This document shows positions 8,007 to 16,525 of a stretch of 64,000 bases of DNA, one piece after another. Below the pieces are notes generated by a model that worked only from the letters and a program-made list of their open reading frames with translations, did not search any database and was not told where the DNA came from. The stretch is from Chryseosolibacter sp964438975 (GTDB lineage Bacteria; Bacteroidota; Bacteroidia; Cytophagales; Cyclobacteriaceae). Location: positions 12,373 to 76,372 of the forward strand of contig CAYTMU010000013.1 of the NCBI GenBank assembly GCA_964438975.1, written 5' to 3'. Each line of letters opens with the position of its first letter. Position 1 is the first letter of the stretch. Both the position numbers and the translations under genes were made by a program.

Positions 8007-9239
8007 ATGGCGGGCGAGGTGGCGCGGCGGCGGGACGGACTGCGGGCGATCGTGGTCGGCGGATCGATGAGCGGGCTGTTCGCGGGTCTGATGCTTCGTC
8101 GGAGCGGCTTTCAGGTCGAGATTTTCGAGCGCGTGGAGGGAGAGTTGGCCGGTCGCGGCGCGGGCATCGTGGCCCAGCCGCCGATGTTCGCCGCGCTGCG
8201 CGCGCTCGGCATCCCGGCCAGCGCTCTCGGGGTGGAAGCGACCCACCGGCGCGCATGGGACGCCGGCGGCCGGCTGCTCCACGAGATGGAGTGTCCCCAG
8301 ACGCTGACCTCATGGGAGCGGGTTTACCGGCTGCTGCGCGACGCCTTCCCTCCGGAGCGTTACACGCGCGGTCGCGGCGTGAAGGCGGTTGAGCAGACCG
8401 CCGATGCGGTGGTCGCGCATCTGTCCGATGGGAGCCGGATCGAGGCCGACCTGCTGGTCGCAGCCGACGGCATCCGCTCGACCGTGCGCCGGCAGCTCCT
8501 GCCGGAGCTTGCGCCGCTCTACGCCGGCTACGTGGCGTGGCGTGCTCTGGTGCCGGAGGGAGACCTGCCGGCGGAGGTCCGCCGCGAGGTGTTTCCCACC
8601 ATGAGCTTCTGCCTGCCGCCGGGCGAGCAGTTCCTCACCTATCCGGTGGCAGGGCCGGACGACGACCTGCGGCCCGGTCATCGCCGCCTCAACGTGGTGT
8701 GGTACCGCCCCGCGGAGGAGGCGACCGGGCTGCGGCAGCTCCTGACCGACGAGCGCGGCGTCACCCACCCGGTCTCGATTCCGCCGCCGCTTATCCGGCG
8801 GGCGGCGGTCCACGAGATGCGGGCCGCGGCCGAGCGCCTGCTTGCGCCGCAACTGCGCGAGGTCGTGCGGCGGATCGCGGAGCCGATCCTGCAGCCGATC
8901 TACGATCTGGAGACGCCGCGCATGGCGTTCGGCCGGATCGCGATCGTCGGCGACGCCGCCTTCGTGGCGCGGCCCCATGTCGGGGCCGGCGTGTCCAAGG
9001 CGGCCGACGACGCGCGGGCGCTGGCGGCGGCCGTGGCAGGCGGCGACGTCGAAGCCGGCCTGCGGCGCTTCGAGGCCGAGCGGCTGCCGGTCGGCCGGCG
9101 CATCATCGGGCGGGCGCGGCACCTCGGCGCGTATCTGCAGGCCACGCAGACCGAGGAGGAGCGGGCCCATTCGGCCCGACACAGCGCCGCACAGGCGGTG
9201 ATGGCGGAGACCGCGCTGGTGGATTTTCTGGACGATTAG
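8007..9239 (+). CDS. FAD-dependent aromatic-ring monooxygenase (2,6-dihydroxypyridine hydroxylase-like)
   Basis: A 410-residue class A flavoprotein hydroxylase. The FAD dinucleotide site is IVVGGSMSGLFAGLML (residues 15-30), the DG motif is LLVAADGIRSTVR, and the GD motif AIVGDAAFVARP starts near 311 and runs into HVGAGVSKAADDA, which binds FAD ribityl and NAD(P)H. The GGSMSGL start and the YAGYVAWRALVPE segment resemble hydroxylases acting on hydroxypyridines or uric-acid-like rings. The family hydroxylates an activated ring using NAD(P)H and oxygen. It converges on the amidohydrolase gene, leaving a 22-base gap. Its substrate cannot be read from sequence. Confidence 0.88.
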   Translation: MAGEVARRRDGLRAIVVGGSMSGLFAGLMLRRSGFQVEIFERVEGELAGRGAGIVAQPPMFAALRALGIPASALGVEATHRRAWDAGGRLLHEMECPQTLTSWERVYRLLRDAFPPERYTRGRGVKAVEQTADAVVAHLSDGSRIEADLLVAADGIRSTVRRQLLPELAPLYAGYVAWRALVPEGDLPAEVRREVFPTMSFCLPPGEQFLTYPVAGPDDDLRPGHRRLNVVWYRPAEEATGLRQLLTDERGVTHPVSIPPPLIRRAAVHEMRAAAERLLAPQLREVVRRIAEPILQPIYDLETPRMAFGRIAIVGDAAFVARPHVGAGVSKAADDARALAAAVAGGDVEAGLRRFEAERLPVGRRIIGRARHLGAYLQATQTEEERAHSARHSAAQAVMAETALVDFLDD

Positions 9240-9261
9240 CTTTCGCTGCGCCCGACCCGCC

Positions 9262-10326
9262 CTACAGTCCCAGCAGCCGTTTGGCGTTGCCGCCGACCAG
9301 TGCCGCGGCGGTGGGCGCATCGAAGCCTGTGGACACCACATGCTCGACCGGGTCGTAATCGGCCATATCGAACGGATAGTCGGTGCCCATCAGCACGTGG
9401 TCGGCGCCGAAGGTCGTCACCAGCGCGCGCAACTGCTCGGGCGTGAACACGACCGTATCGACGTAGATTTTCTTCAGGTACTCGGTCGGCGGCCTGGGCA
9501 GGCTGCTGTGCGAATCCGAACGCGCGCCCCACGCGTGGTCGATGCGTCCCGGATAGGCGCCGAGATAGCCGCCGCCGTGCACCGCGAGGATCTTCAGGTC
9601 CGGGTGCCGCTCCAGCACGCCGTCGAAGATCAGGTAGTGCAGCGCGATGGTCGTATCCAGCGGGTTGCCGATGACGTTGTTGAAGTAGAAGCGCGAGAGC
9701 CGCCCGGCCTCGGTGAAGCCGTTGGGATGGATCATCACCAGCGCGCCCAGCTCCTCGGCCCTCTTCCAGAACGGCGCGAACGTCGGGTCGGACAACTCCC
9801 TGCCGTCGACGTTTGTCAGGACCTCGACACCCTTGAACCTGAGCTGCGTCATGCAGCGCTCAAGCTCCTTGACCGCCTCTCCGGCATCCGAGAGCGGCAC
9901 GCCGCCGAGCGCGCAGAGCCGGGCGGTGTGCTGGCCGATGTATTCCGCGATGCCGTCGTTGAGCGCGCGCGTGGCTTTGACCGCGACGTCGAGCGGGATC
10001 GTGTAGTAGAGCTGCGGCGGGCCGGGGGAGATGAGCTGGACGTCCACGCCCATGTCGTCCATCACGCGGAACCGGGCGTCGGTGTTGCGGATGCGCTCGC
10101 CGATGTCGGCGGCCTGCTTGGCCATGATCGCCTTGGTGTCCGGCGTCGAGAAATGATCGAGCGGCACCTTCGACGGATCGACATGCGGGCCTGCGATCTC
10201 GCCGGCGCGCGGGATCGCGACATGAGCATGAATATCGACGGTGATGCCCTGCGGCCGCGCCTCGCGCCCCGGCCGTCCGCGCTTGCGCGCCGCCGTCGGT
10301 TCGTATCGGTTCCACAACTCAGTCAT
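9262..10326 (-). CDS. Amidohydrolase family 2 protein (ACMSD-like decarboxylase or hydrolase)
   Basis: A 354-residue TIM-barrel metalloenzyme of the amidohydrolase_2 family, which includes aminocarboxymuconate-semialdehyde decarboxylase and related aromatic-acid decarboxylases. Metal-site elements are DIHAH (H33, H35), MIHPNG, ILAVHGGGYLGAY and the catalytic aspartate in LMGTDYPFDM. VMDDMGVDVQLISPGPPQLYY is typical of the ACMSD group. The first 25 residues are basic and unusual, so a later start is conceivable but none is better supported. Its ATG overlaps the TGA of the CocE-like gene (ATGA), so the two are translationally coupled and probably act in sequence. Confidence 0.88.
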   Translation of the reverse strand: MTELWNRYEPTAARKRGRPGREARPQGITVDIHAHVAIPRAGEIAGPHVDPSKVPLDHFSTPDTKAIMAKQAADIGERIRNTDARFRVMDDMGVDVQLISPGPPQLYYTIPLDVAVKATRALNDGIAEYIGQHTARLCALGGVPLSDAGEAVKELERCMTQLRFKGVEVLTNVDGRELSDPTFAPFWKRAEELGALVMIHPNGFTEAGRLSRFYFNNVIGNPLDTTIALHYLIFDGVLERHPDLKILAVHGGGYLGAYPGRIDHAWGARSDSHSSLPRPPTEYLKKIYVDTVVFTPEQLRALVTTFGADHVLMGTDYPFDMADYDPVEHVVSTGFDAPTAAALVGGNAKRLLGL

Positions 10327-12107
10327 GCCTTGCCTTTCGTCTTCGATCGCGCGGCTCGCCCGGCCGGAACCACGGGCAGCAGCAGACAGGGCGCGCGGCC
10401 TGCGCCGAAATGCAGCGAGGTCGTGCCGCCGAAAAACTCCGGCGGCCGGTCCCGGGGATCGTCATGCAGGAACGGGCCGCATCCGGTCAGCTCGTTCTTG
10501 AAGTTGGAGAGCTTGCCGCCGCTGCCGCCCGGATAGACGTAGTCCCTGCCGCGGATGGAGATGCCGATCCGGTGGCCGGCCGGCACCACGATACTGGTCG
10601 GCCAGATCTCGACGTCGAGTTCGACGACCTGACCTTTCTTCAACGGCTCTTTCCTGTCGTGGGTGTGATAGGGCCGGTACGGCTTCGAAAGCTTTTTGTC
10701 CAACCTGCGGTGCGAGGCCCGCAGCCAGCCCTGGCCGACCGGCGTGTGCGGGTCGATCGCGCCCTGGAACGTGACCTCCTTCATGTCGGCCGTGAACACG
10801 CGCAGCACCGCGAAGATGTCGGCGTCGACGGTGGACGAGGACACGAACAGCTTGAGCGCGGACGGGCCGGTGATCTCGGTGTCCTGCCTGAGCGGCCCGC
10901 TCAGATAGGTCAGCCCGTCGCCCATGGCCGCGAAGCTCTGCTTCGCCGGTGTGCCAGGCCTTTTCTCGCGCAGCGTGCCGGCGGCCGGATCGAGATAGAA
11001 CTTCGTCCATTTCGTGCGCTTGAGCGGCCATTCGCCCTCCGCGCGCTCGACGAACCTCTCGCCCGGATGGCGGACCTGGAGCAGCACGCGCGGCTGCCGG
11101 TTCCAGCCGTTCTTCTTTCCGTGCAGGAAGTGGTCGAAGAAGCGGAGCTGAAGCGCCCGGCCGTAGTCGGTGTAGAAGTGCGTCCAGTGCTCGATGCCGT
11201 GGACCTCGAGCCACTTCTGCTTCGAGGCCGCGCGCACGAAACCTTCGAAGTTGCCGCGCGGATGCAGGCCCTGGCCGCCCCAATTGGCGGCGGACAGGAG
11301 CGGCACCGTGATCTTCTCCCAGACCGGCGAGCGCGCCCTGTGATAGGCGTCGTCGAGCGGATGGTTGCGGATATCGTCGCCGAACGGGCTGCGATTCTTC
11401 GCAAGCTCCGCGTCGGAGAGAGTTTCCGGGCCGCACACCCGTTCGCCATGGACGCGGCTGCGCCGGCCGCGCTCGCCCGCGCCGTACTGCACGGTCTTCA
11501 CCTGCATGTCGTACCAGTTTTCCCAGAACGTGCAGAGGATGCCGCCGTGGTGCGTCATGTCGCGGTACCAGTCGGCCGCGCCCTCCCAGACGCACATGGC
11601 GGAGAGGTGCGGCGGCTGCAGGGAGGCGACGTGCCACTGGTTGCTGCCGTAGTAGGAGATGCCGTTCAGGCCCACCTTGCCGCTCGACCAGGGTTGCACG
11701 CCTGCCCATTCGATGCAGTCATAGAAGTCTTTCGTCTCGCGCGGCGAGAAATGGTCGATCAGGCCGGGCGAGCAGCCTGCGCCGCGCGAGTCCACGCGCA
11801 CGCAGGCGTAGCCGTGCGGCACCCATTTCTCGGGATCGACCACCTCCCAGCTCTGGTACAGGTTGCTCGATCCCGCGGCGACGTCCGGATGCTTCTCGGT
11901 CATGCGCTGCCACGCGCTTGGATAGCCGTCCTGGAAGGCGAGGCCCTTGGCGTAGGGTCCGTAGGTGAGAATGACAGGATGGCGGCCCTCCCCGATGGGG
12001 CGGAACACGTCGGCGCGCAGCGTCAGGCCGTCGTCCATGCGGATCGGCACGTCCCAGTCGATGCGCATGCCGTCGCGCACCTCGCTGCGGTGCTGGTGTG
12101 TCGCCAT
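10323..12107 (-). CDS. CocE/NonD family hydrolase (X-Pro dipeptidyl-peptidase-like)
   Basis: A 594-residue alpha/beta hydrolase of the S15/CocE family, which cleaves esters or amides; cocaine esterase and cephalosporin-acid esterases belong here. The nucleophile is S151 in GLNGISYYGSNQW, and VRVDSRGAGCSPG is the conserved oxyanion-side element. A C-terminal jelly-roll domain includes VVPAGHRIGISIRGRDY. There is no signal peptide, so it is probably cytoplasmic. It is first in a two-gene minus-strand operon with the ACMSD-like gene. It may open the catabolic route by cleaving an ester or amide of the imported compound; that is inference. Confidence 0.88.
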   Translation of the reverse strand: MATHQHRSEVRDGMRIDWDVPIRMDDGLTLRADVFRPIGEGRHPVILTYGPYAKGLAFQDGYPSAWQRMTEKHPDVAAGSSNLYQSWEVVDPEKWVPHGYACVRVDSRGAGCSPGLIDHFSPRETKDFYDCIEWAGVQPWSSGKVGLNGISYYGSNQWHVASLQPPHLSAMCVWEGAADWYRDMTHHGGILCTFWENWYDMQVKTVQYGAGERGRRSRVHGERVCGPETLSDAELAKNRSPFGDDIRNHPLDDAYHRARSPVWEKITVPLLSAANWGGQGLHPRGNFEGFVRAASKQKWLEVHGIEHWTHFYTDYGRALQLRFFDHFLHGKKNGWNRQPRVLLQVRHPGERFVERAEGEWPLKRTKWTKFYLDPAAGTLREKRPGTPAKQSFAAMGDGLTYLSGPLRQDTEITGPSALKLFVSSSTVDADIFAVLRVFTADMKEVTFQGAIDPHTPVGQGWLRASHRRLDKKLSKPYRPYHTHDRKEPLKKGQVVELDVEIWPTSIVVPAGHRIGISIRGRDYVYPGGSGGKLSNFKNELTGCGPFLHDDPRDRPPEFFGGTTSLHFGAGRAPCLLLPVVPAGRAARSKTKGKA

Positions 12108-12237
12108 CCCCGTTCCTCCAATCTCTCCTTGTCCGGGAAACGGCCCGGCCGCGACGGCGAGGGGCGCGATCCGGAAAATTGGGAGCCGTTTTCCGGCAGG
12201 ATCACGCCAAACGCAAGAAAGCGGGCTCCGGGGCGAT

Positions 12238-13167
12238 TCAAACCCGGCGAAGCTTCCGGGAGCGCTCGCCGGCCTTTTTGACGCGCTTCACCCGCGCTTT
12301 CTTCTCCAGCACCGCGCAGACCGCCGCGGTGTCGTGCTCGCCGTGGCCGCCCCTGATCGTGTCCCGATAGACCGGCAGGGTGGCGGAGAACAGCGGCGTG
12401 GGCACGCCGATCTTCCTTGCGAACGAGCCGATCACATCCATGTCCTTCTGCCAGACCGAGCACTTCATGGTGACGTCGGTGTAGTCGTTTTTCACCATCA
12501 TCGGCGCGCGCAGTTCGAACACCCGCGAATTGCCGGCGCCGCTCTGGATCATCTCGAAGATGGTCCGCGGATCGAGGCCGGCCTTCATGCCCATCACCAT
12601 CGCCTCGGCCGTGGCGACGTTGTTGATCGCCACCAGCAGGTTCGCGACGTACTTCATCCGGCTGCCGTGGCCGAAGTCGCCCACGTCGTAGGTCTTGCGC
12701 GAGAAGCCCGCGAACATCGGCCGAAGCTTCGCGATCGTCCTGCGGTCGCCGCTGGCGTAGACCACGAGGTCGCCGGTGCGCGCCTGCGCGCCGGTGCCGC
12801 TCATCGGGCAGTCGAGCATGACGTGGCCGGCCTTGCGCGCGGCCTTCTCGGCTTTTTCCTTGTCCTCGATCGCGAAGGTCGAGGCTTCGACCAGGATTTT
12901 CCGGGGCAGCTTCGCCGCGGCGATCTCCCCGACCACGGCATGAAGCGCCTCAGGCTTCGGCAGGCTGGTGATGACGACGGGCACGGCCTCGGCCACGGCC
13001 GCGGCGCTGTCGGCAATCGCGACGCCGGCTCTTTGCAGCTCCCGGCGCTTCGCCGGGCTCAGGTCGAATCCGATGACCCGCCAGCCGGCCTTGATCAGGT
13101 TGCGCGCGAACGAGCCGCCCATGATCCCGAGGCCCACGATCCCGACCGTGCCCTTCGTTTTCGCCAT
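12238..13167 (-). CDS. NAD(P)-dependent oxidoreductase, 3-hydroxyisobutyrate dehydrogenase family
   Basis: A 309-residue beta-hydroxyacid dehydrogenase. GLGIMG (residues 12-17) is the Rossmann nucleotide site, DCPMSGTGAQARTG the substrate-binding loop, and K172 in GSRMKYVANLL the catalytic lysine. The start at 13167 gives MAKTKGTVGIVGLG with GGAG nine bases upstream; in-frame ATGs further up would add a basic stretch and cut into the divergent promoter. A Lys/Arg-rich tail of about 20 residues ends the protein. It is divergent from a second member of the same family at 13323. Confidence 0.88.
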   Translation of the reverse strand: MAKTKGTVGIVGLGIMGGSFARNLIKAGWRVIGFDLSPAKRRELQRAGVAIADSAAAVAEAVPVVITSLPKPEALHAVVGEIAAAKLPRKILVEASTFAIEDKEKAEKAARKAGHVMLDCPMSGTGAQARTGDLVVYASGDRRTIAKLRPMFAGFSRKTYDVGDFGHGSRMKYVANLLVAINNVATAEAMVMGMKAGLDPRTIFEMIQSGAGNSRVFELRAPMMVKNDYTDVTMKCSVWQKDMDVIGSFARKIGVPTPLFSATLPVYRDTIRGGHGEHDTAAVCAVLEKKARVKRVKKAGERSRKLRRV

Positions 13168-13322
13168 CCCTGCAATCTCCACCCGTCGCATGCGCGTCCC
13201 GAACAAACGGGGCCGCACCCTATGACGGCTGATGCCACGAGCCAAGCGCGCCCGCGTCTTTCATGCCGCGGCCGGATCGCCTATCGTCGCGCGCAACGCA
13301 CATCGGGGCATGGGAGAAAAGA

Positions 13323-14210
13323 ATGCAGATCGGAGTAGCCGGCGTCGGCCGGATGGGGGCTGCGATCGCGCTGCGGCTGATCGAGGTCGGGCACACCGTG
13401 ACGGTGTGGAACCGGTCCACCGACAAGCTCGGCCCGCTCGCCGAGGCCGGAGCGCGGATCGCGAAGACGCCGGCGGAACTGGCGGGCGCGGTGGAGGTGG
13501 TCATCACCATCCTGACCAACGCCGCGGCGATCGAAACGGTCTATCACGGCGAGGACGGCCTGCTTTCGGCGGACGTGGCGGGAAATCTGTTCATCGAGAT
13601 GAGCACCGTGCCGCCCGACACCGACGTCAGGCTTGCGGAAGCGGTGCGCGCCCGGGGCGCGGCGCTGGTCGAATGCCCGGTCGGCGGCAGCACCGCGCCG
13701 GCGCGGCAGGGCAAGCTGCTCGGCCTGCTGGGTGCGGAGCCGGCGGACGCGGCGCGGGCGAGGCCGATCCTCGACCAGCTCTGCCGGCGCGTACAGCACG
13801 CCGGGCCGGTCGGCTCGGGCGCGGTGCTGAAGTTCGCGGTCAACCTGCCGTTGATGATTTACTGGCAGGCGCTGGGCGAGTCGTTGGCGATCTGCAAGCG
13901 GCTCGACCTCGACCCGGCCGAGCTGCTCGACATGCTGTCGGAGACCTCGGGCGCGGCGAACGTGCTCAAGATGCGTTCGCAGATGGTCGTCGCCGCGCTC
14001 AAAGGCACCGATCCGGGGCCGGTGACGTTCAACCTCGATGGCGGCATCAAGGACATGCAGGCGATGCTGGAAGAGGCGAAGCGCCAGGACATCGAGCTGC
14101 CGGTTCTGGCCAGGACGTTGGAGTGCATGCAAGAGGCGCGCGACAACACCTCCGGCGGCGACGAGATGTGTACGGCGTCCGCCTATTGGCCGAACCGCAA
14201 GAAAAGATAG
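13323..14210 (+). CDS. NAD(P)-dependent oxidoreductase, 3-hydroxyisobutyrate dehydrogenase family (second copy)
   Basis: A 295-residue beta-hydroxyacid dehydrogenase. GVGRMG (7-12) binds the nucleotide and NRSTDK follows beta-2, where the Arg suggests NADP preference. ECPVGGSTAPARQGKL is the substrate loop and K170 in GSGAVLKFAVNLP the catalytic lysine. The start at 13323 has GGGAGAAAAGA directly upstream. It is only loosely similar to its divergent neighbour, so they are probably not a recent duplication. A 16-bp perfect palindrome (14209-14224) covers the junction with the convergent LysR gene. Confidence 0.88.
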   Translation: MQIGVAGVGRMGAAIALRLIEVGHTVTVWNRSTDKLGPLAEAGARIAKTPAELAGAVEVVITILTNAAAIETVYHGEDGLLSADVAGNLFIEMSTVPPDTDVRLAEAVRARGAALVECPVGGSTAPARQGKLLGLLGAEPADAARARPILDQLCRRVQHAGPVGSGAVLKFAVNLPLMIYWQALGESLAICKRLDLDPAELLDMLSETSGAANVLKMRSQMVVAALKGTDPGPVTFNLDGGIKDMQAMLEEAKRQDIELPVLARTLECMQEARDNTSGGDEMCTASAYWPNRKKR

Positions 14211-14223
14211 CGCCGGCCGGCGC

Positions 14224-15192
14224 TCAGCGCCTCCTGCGGGCGTGCCTGGCGGGGGCGGGATCGAGGCCGGTCCAGACCTCCTGGATGCGTGCGATCTCCG
14301 TCTCCATCTGCTCCAGGAACAGCCGCGCTTGCGCGGACAGCGTGCGCCGGGCGGGCGAAATGACGATGAACTCTGCGAACAGCGGCGGGTCCGCGATCGG
14401 GCTGATGGTGCGCTCGCGCCCCCCGATGTCGTTCACGCAGATCAGGCCGGCCAGGATTGCCACCCAGTCGGACCGGGCGACGAATTCGAGCGTGCCGATC
14501 ATCGCATCCATCTCGATCAGGCCCGCGATCTCCACGCCGTGGGTCTGGAGATAGACCTCGATGTTGCGGCGGCGCACGTTCGAGCGGCCCGGCACCACGA
14601 TCTTGAGCGGCCCGCAGTCGCGCATCCGCACCGGCGCGAGCGGCTTGAGTCCGAGCTTCGCCGAAAGCTTCGGGCTGGACACCAGCATCTCGCGGTCGCG
14701 CACCAGCAGCCGCGACTTCAGACCCGTGCGGCCCTCGAAGGTCGGCACCACGGCGAAATCCAGCTCGTCCGCCAGCACCATGTCGGTAAGGAGCCCGCTG
14801 TAGCCCTCGACGATACGCAGGCGCACGTCCGGGAAGCGCGGCGCGAAAGCCTGCAGCGTGGGCGCAAGCGCGGCCCGCGTCATGGTCGGCATCAGGCCGA
14901 TGCGCAGGTCTCCCGAGACCAGTCCCGCGAAGCCGCGCGCCTCCTCGCCCGCGGTCTCGAGCTGGCCCACGGCCTCGACGCATCGCCGGTAGTAGCGCAG
15001 GCCCGCCGGCGTCGGCTTCACGCCCGCGGGCGTGCGCTCGAACAGCGTCACGCCGAGCGTGCGCTCCACCGCGGCGACATGCTGCGAAATGCCGGATTGC
15101 GTGGCGTTCTCGCGCGCCGCGGCGCGGGTGAACGAGCCTTCCTCGCACACCGCAATGACCGCCTGGACCTGCTTGAGCGCGATTCCGGCCAT
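14224..15192 (-). CDS. LysR family transcriptional regulator
   Basis: A 322-residue LysR-type regulator. The N-terminal winged helix is clear: VIAVCEEGSFTRAAARENATQSGISQHVAAVE followed by LGVTLFER and PTPAGLRYY. It is followed by a periplasmic-binding-like effector domain from about residue 90 (GDLRIGLMPT). It ends in a very basic tail. It is divergent from the luciferase-like monooxygenase gene at 15329, with a 136-base AT-rich gap, the standard layout for a LysR regulator and its target. The effector is unknown, but the neighbouring catabolic genes make an aromatic or organic acid likely. Confidence 0.93.
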   Translation of the reverse strand: MAGIALKQVQAVIAVCEEGSFTRAAARENATQSGISQHVAAVERTLGVTLFERTPAGVKPTPAGLRYYRRCVEAVGQLETAGEEARGFAGLVSGDLRIGLMPTMTRAALAPTLQAFAPRFPDVRLRIVEGYSGLLTDMVLADELDFAVVPTFEGRTGLKSRLLVRDREMLVSSPKLSAKLGLKPLAPVRMRDCGPLKIVVPGRSNVRRRNIEVYLQTHGVEIAGLIEMDAMIGTLEFVARSDWVAILAGLICVNDIGGRERTISPIADPPLFAEFIVISPARRTLSAQARLFLEQMETEIARIQEVWTGLDPAPARHARRRR

Positions 15193-15328
15193 CGGGCATC
15201 CGATCTTCTATCAAGAAATATAATGACTTTTTGCCTTCTATATTAATTCGTGACCCAGGGCCAGCGCGGCTAAGATCGGCTCCGAAACGCGGCCGCGTCA
15301 CGGCTTTGAGGAAACGCGAAGGCTTCCG
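15193..15328. promoter_or_regulatory. Divergent LysR / flavin monooxygenase control region
   Basis: This 136-base gap contains an AT-rich block (about 15208-15250) unusual for this GC-rich region, with AATATAATG and TATATTAATTC on either side of a T-rich stretch. It must contain the promoters of both divergent genes and is the natural LysR operator. No single T-N11-A box is decisive by eye. Confidence 0.5.
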
Positions 15329-16414
15329 ATGAACGTGGGCTTCTTCACCATGCCGATCCATCCGGTCGACAAGGACTGGCGCGTCTCCCTGCGCGAGGAT
15401 CGCGAGGCGTTCCTTCTCGCCGACAAGCTGGGCTTCAGCGAAGGCTACGTCGGGGAGCACTCGACCGACCGCGCTGAAAACATCACCTCCTGCATGATGT
15501 TCATCTCGAGCCTGATCCACGACACGAAGTCGATCAGGCTCGGCACCGGCACGATCAACATGCCGAACACGCATCCGGCGGCAGTGGCGGCCAATATCGC
15601 CATGCTCGATCACATGCTGGACGGACGCTTCATCTTCGGCATCAGCCCCGGCGGACTGCTGTCCGACGCCGAAGCATTCGGCAACCTCGACGCCGACCGC
15701 AACGCGATGTTCCTCGAGGCCATCAACGCGGTGCTGAAGATCTGGGAGAGCGAGCCGCCCTACAACATCGAGGGCAAGTACTGGACCATCAAGGTCGAGC
15801 GCCAGTTCGTCCCGGAAATCGGCCAGGGCTATCTGCCCAGGCCCCTGCAGAGGCCGCATCCGCCGATCGTCGTCACCGCGGTCGCGCCGTTCTCCAGGGG
15901 CGTGACCGAGGCCGCGGCCCGCGGCTGGGACCCGATCTCGGCCAACTTCCTGATGCCGGAATGGGTGAAGAGCCACTGGCCCAAATATGTGGAAGGTTGC
16001 CAGCGCGTGGGCCGGGCGGCCGATCCCGCGAACTGGCGCGTGGCCAAGAGCGTGTTCGTGGCCGACGACGACAAGACCGCGAAGGCCTACGCCACCGATC
16101 CCGACAGCCCGTACCGCTTCTACTACAACCAGCTTTACACCAAGCTGAAGAAGGGCCGGCTGGAGCTGTTCAAGACCCGCCGCGACCAGCCGGACGATGA
16201 GGTCACGCTCGACTCGATCTGTGACGAACTGATCATCCACGGCTCGCCGGACAAGGTGGCCGACGAGATCCTGAAATTCCGCGAGCGGGTCGGCGACTTC
16301 GGCACGCTGCTCTACGCCGGCAAGGACTGGCGCGATCCGGAGTTGGCCCGGCGCTCGATGGTGCTGATGGCCGAGAAGGTGATGCCGAAGGTCAACGCGG
16401 CCATCGGAGGTTAG
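15329..16414 (+). CDS. LLM class flavin-dependent oxidoreductase (bacterial luciferase-like monooxygenase)
   Basis: A 361-residue TIM-barrel flavin monooxygenase that uses reduced FMN from a separate reductase. The start MNVGFFTMPIHP, then EGYVGEHSTDR, the barrel segment SIRLGTGTINMPNTHP and LDGRFIFGISPGGL are all characteristic. GGAAAC precedes the ATG at 15329 at workable spacing. It is the likely LysR target and is followed, after a repeat, by a D-2-hydroxyacid dehydrogenase. Family members attack alkanesulfonates, nitrilotriacetate, terpenes or N-heterocycles, so the substrate is open. Confidence 0.9.
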   Translation: MNVGFFTMPIHPVDKDWRVSLREDREAFLLADKLGFSEGYVGEHSTDRAENITSCMMFISSLIHDTKSIRLGTGTINMPNTHPAAVAANIAMLDHMLDGRFIFGISPGGLLSDAEAFGNLDADRNAMFLEAINAVLKIWESEPPYNIEGKYWTIKVERQFVPEIGQGYLPRPLQRPHPPIVVTAVAPFSRGVTEAAARGWDPISANFLMPEWVKSHWPKYVEGCQRVGRAADPANWRVAKSVFVADDDKTAKAYATDPDSPYRFYYNQLYTKLKKGRLELFKTRRDQPDDEVTLDSICDELIIHGSPDKVADEILKFRERVGDFGTLLYAGKDWRDPELARRSMVLMAEKVMPKVNAAIGG

Positions 16415-16470
16415 AGCGTTTTCGAGCGAAGTGGGAACCGGTTCGCGTGAAGAAAACGCGACAAATAGAG
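16415..16470. repeat. Intergenic inverted repeat (GCGTTTT...AAAACGC element)
   Basis: GCGTTTT at 16416-16422 pairs with AAAACGC at 16453-16459, and inside them GCGAA (16426-16430) pairs with TTCGC (16442-16446). I recognise this wording as a common intergenic element of Hyphomicrobiales chromosomes, from memory only. It begins directly after the stop codon of the monooxygenase gene. Confidence 0.6.
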
Positions 16471-16475
16471 AATCG

Positions 16476-16514
16476 AGAGTCCTTCACCGTTTCCATGAAA
16501 CGATGAAGGACTCT
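16476..16514. repeat. Long near-perfect hairpin just upstream of a ribosome-binding site
   Basis: Two 18-base arms (16476-16493 and 16497-16514) pair with one mismatch around a 3-base centre (cat). The right arm ends one base before the GGGAGAG that serves the gene at 16526. In mRNA it would form a very stable stem directly 5' of the SD sequence. It is probably a second repeat unit, but its position could influence translation or mRNA stability. Confidence 0.75.
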
Positions 16515-16525
16515 GGGAGAGCGTC

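Noticed and set aside
14183..16240. A 685-codon minus-strand frame runs across the LysR and luciferase-like genes.
   Set aside because: It has no recognisable domain and covers two well-supported genes in other frames; a shadow frame.
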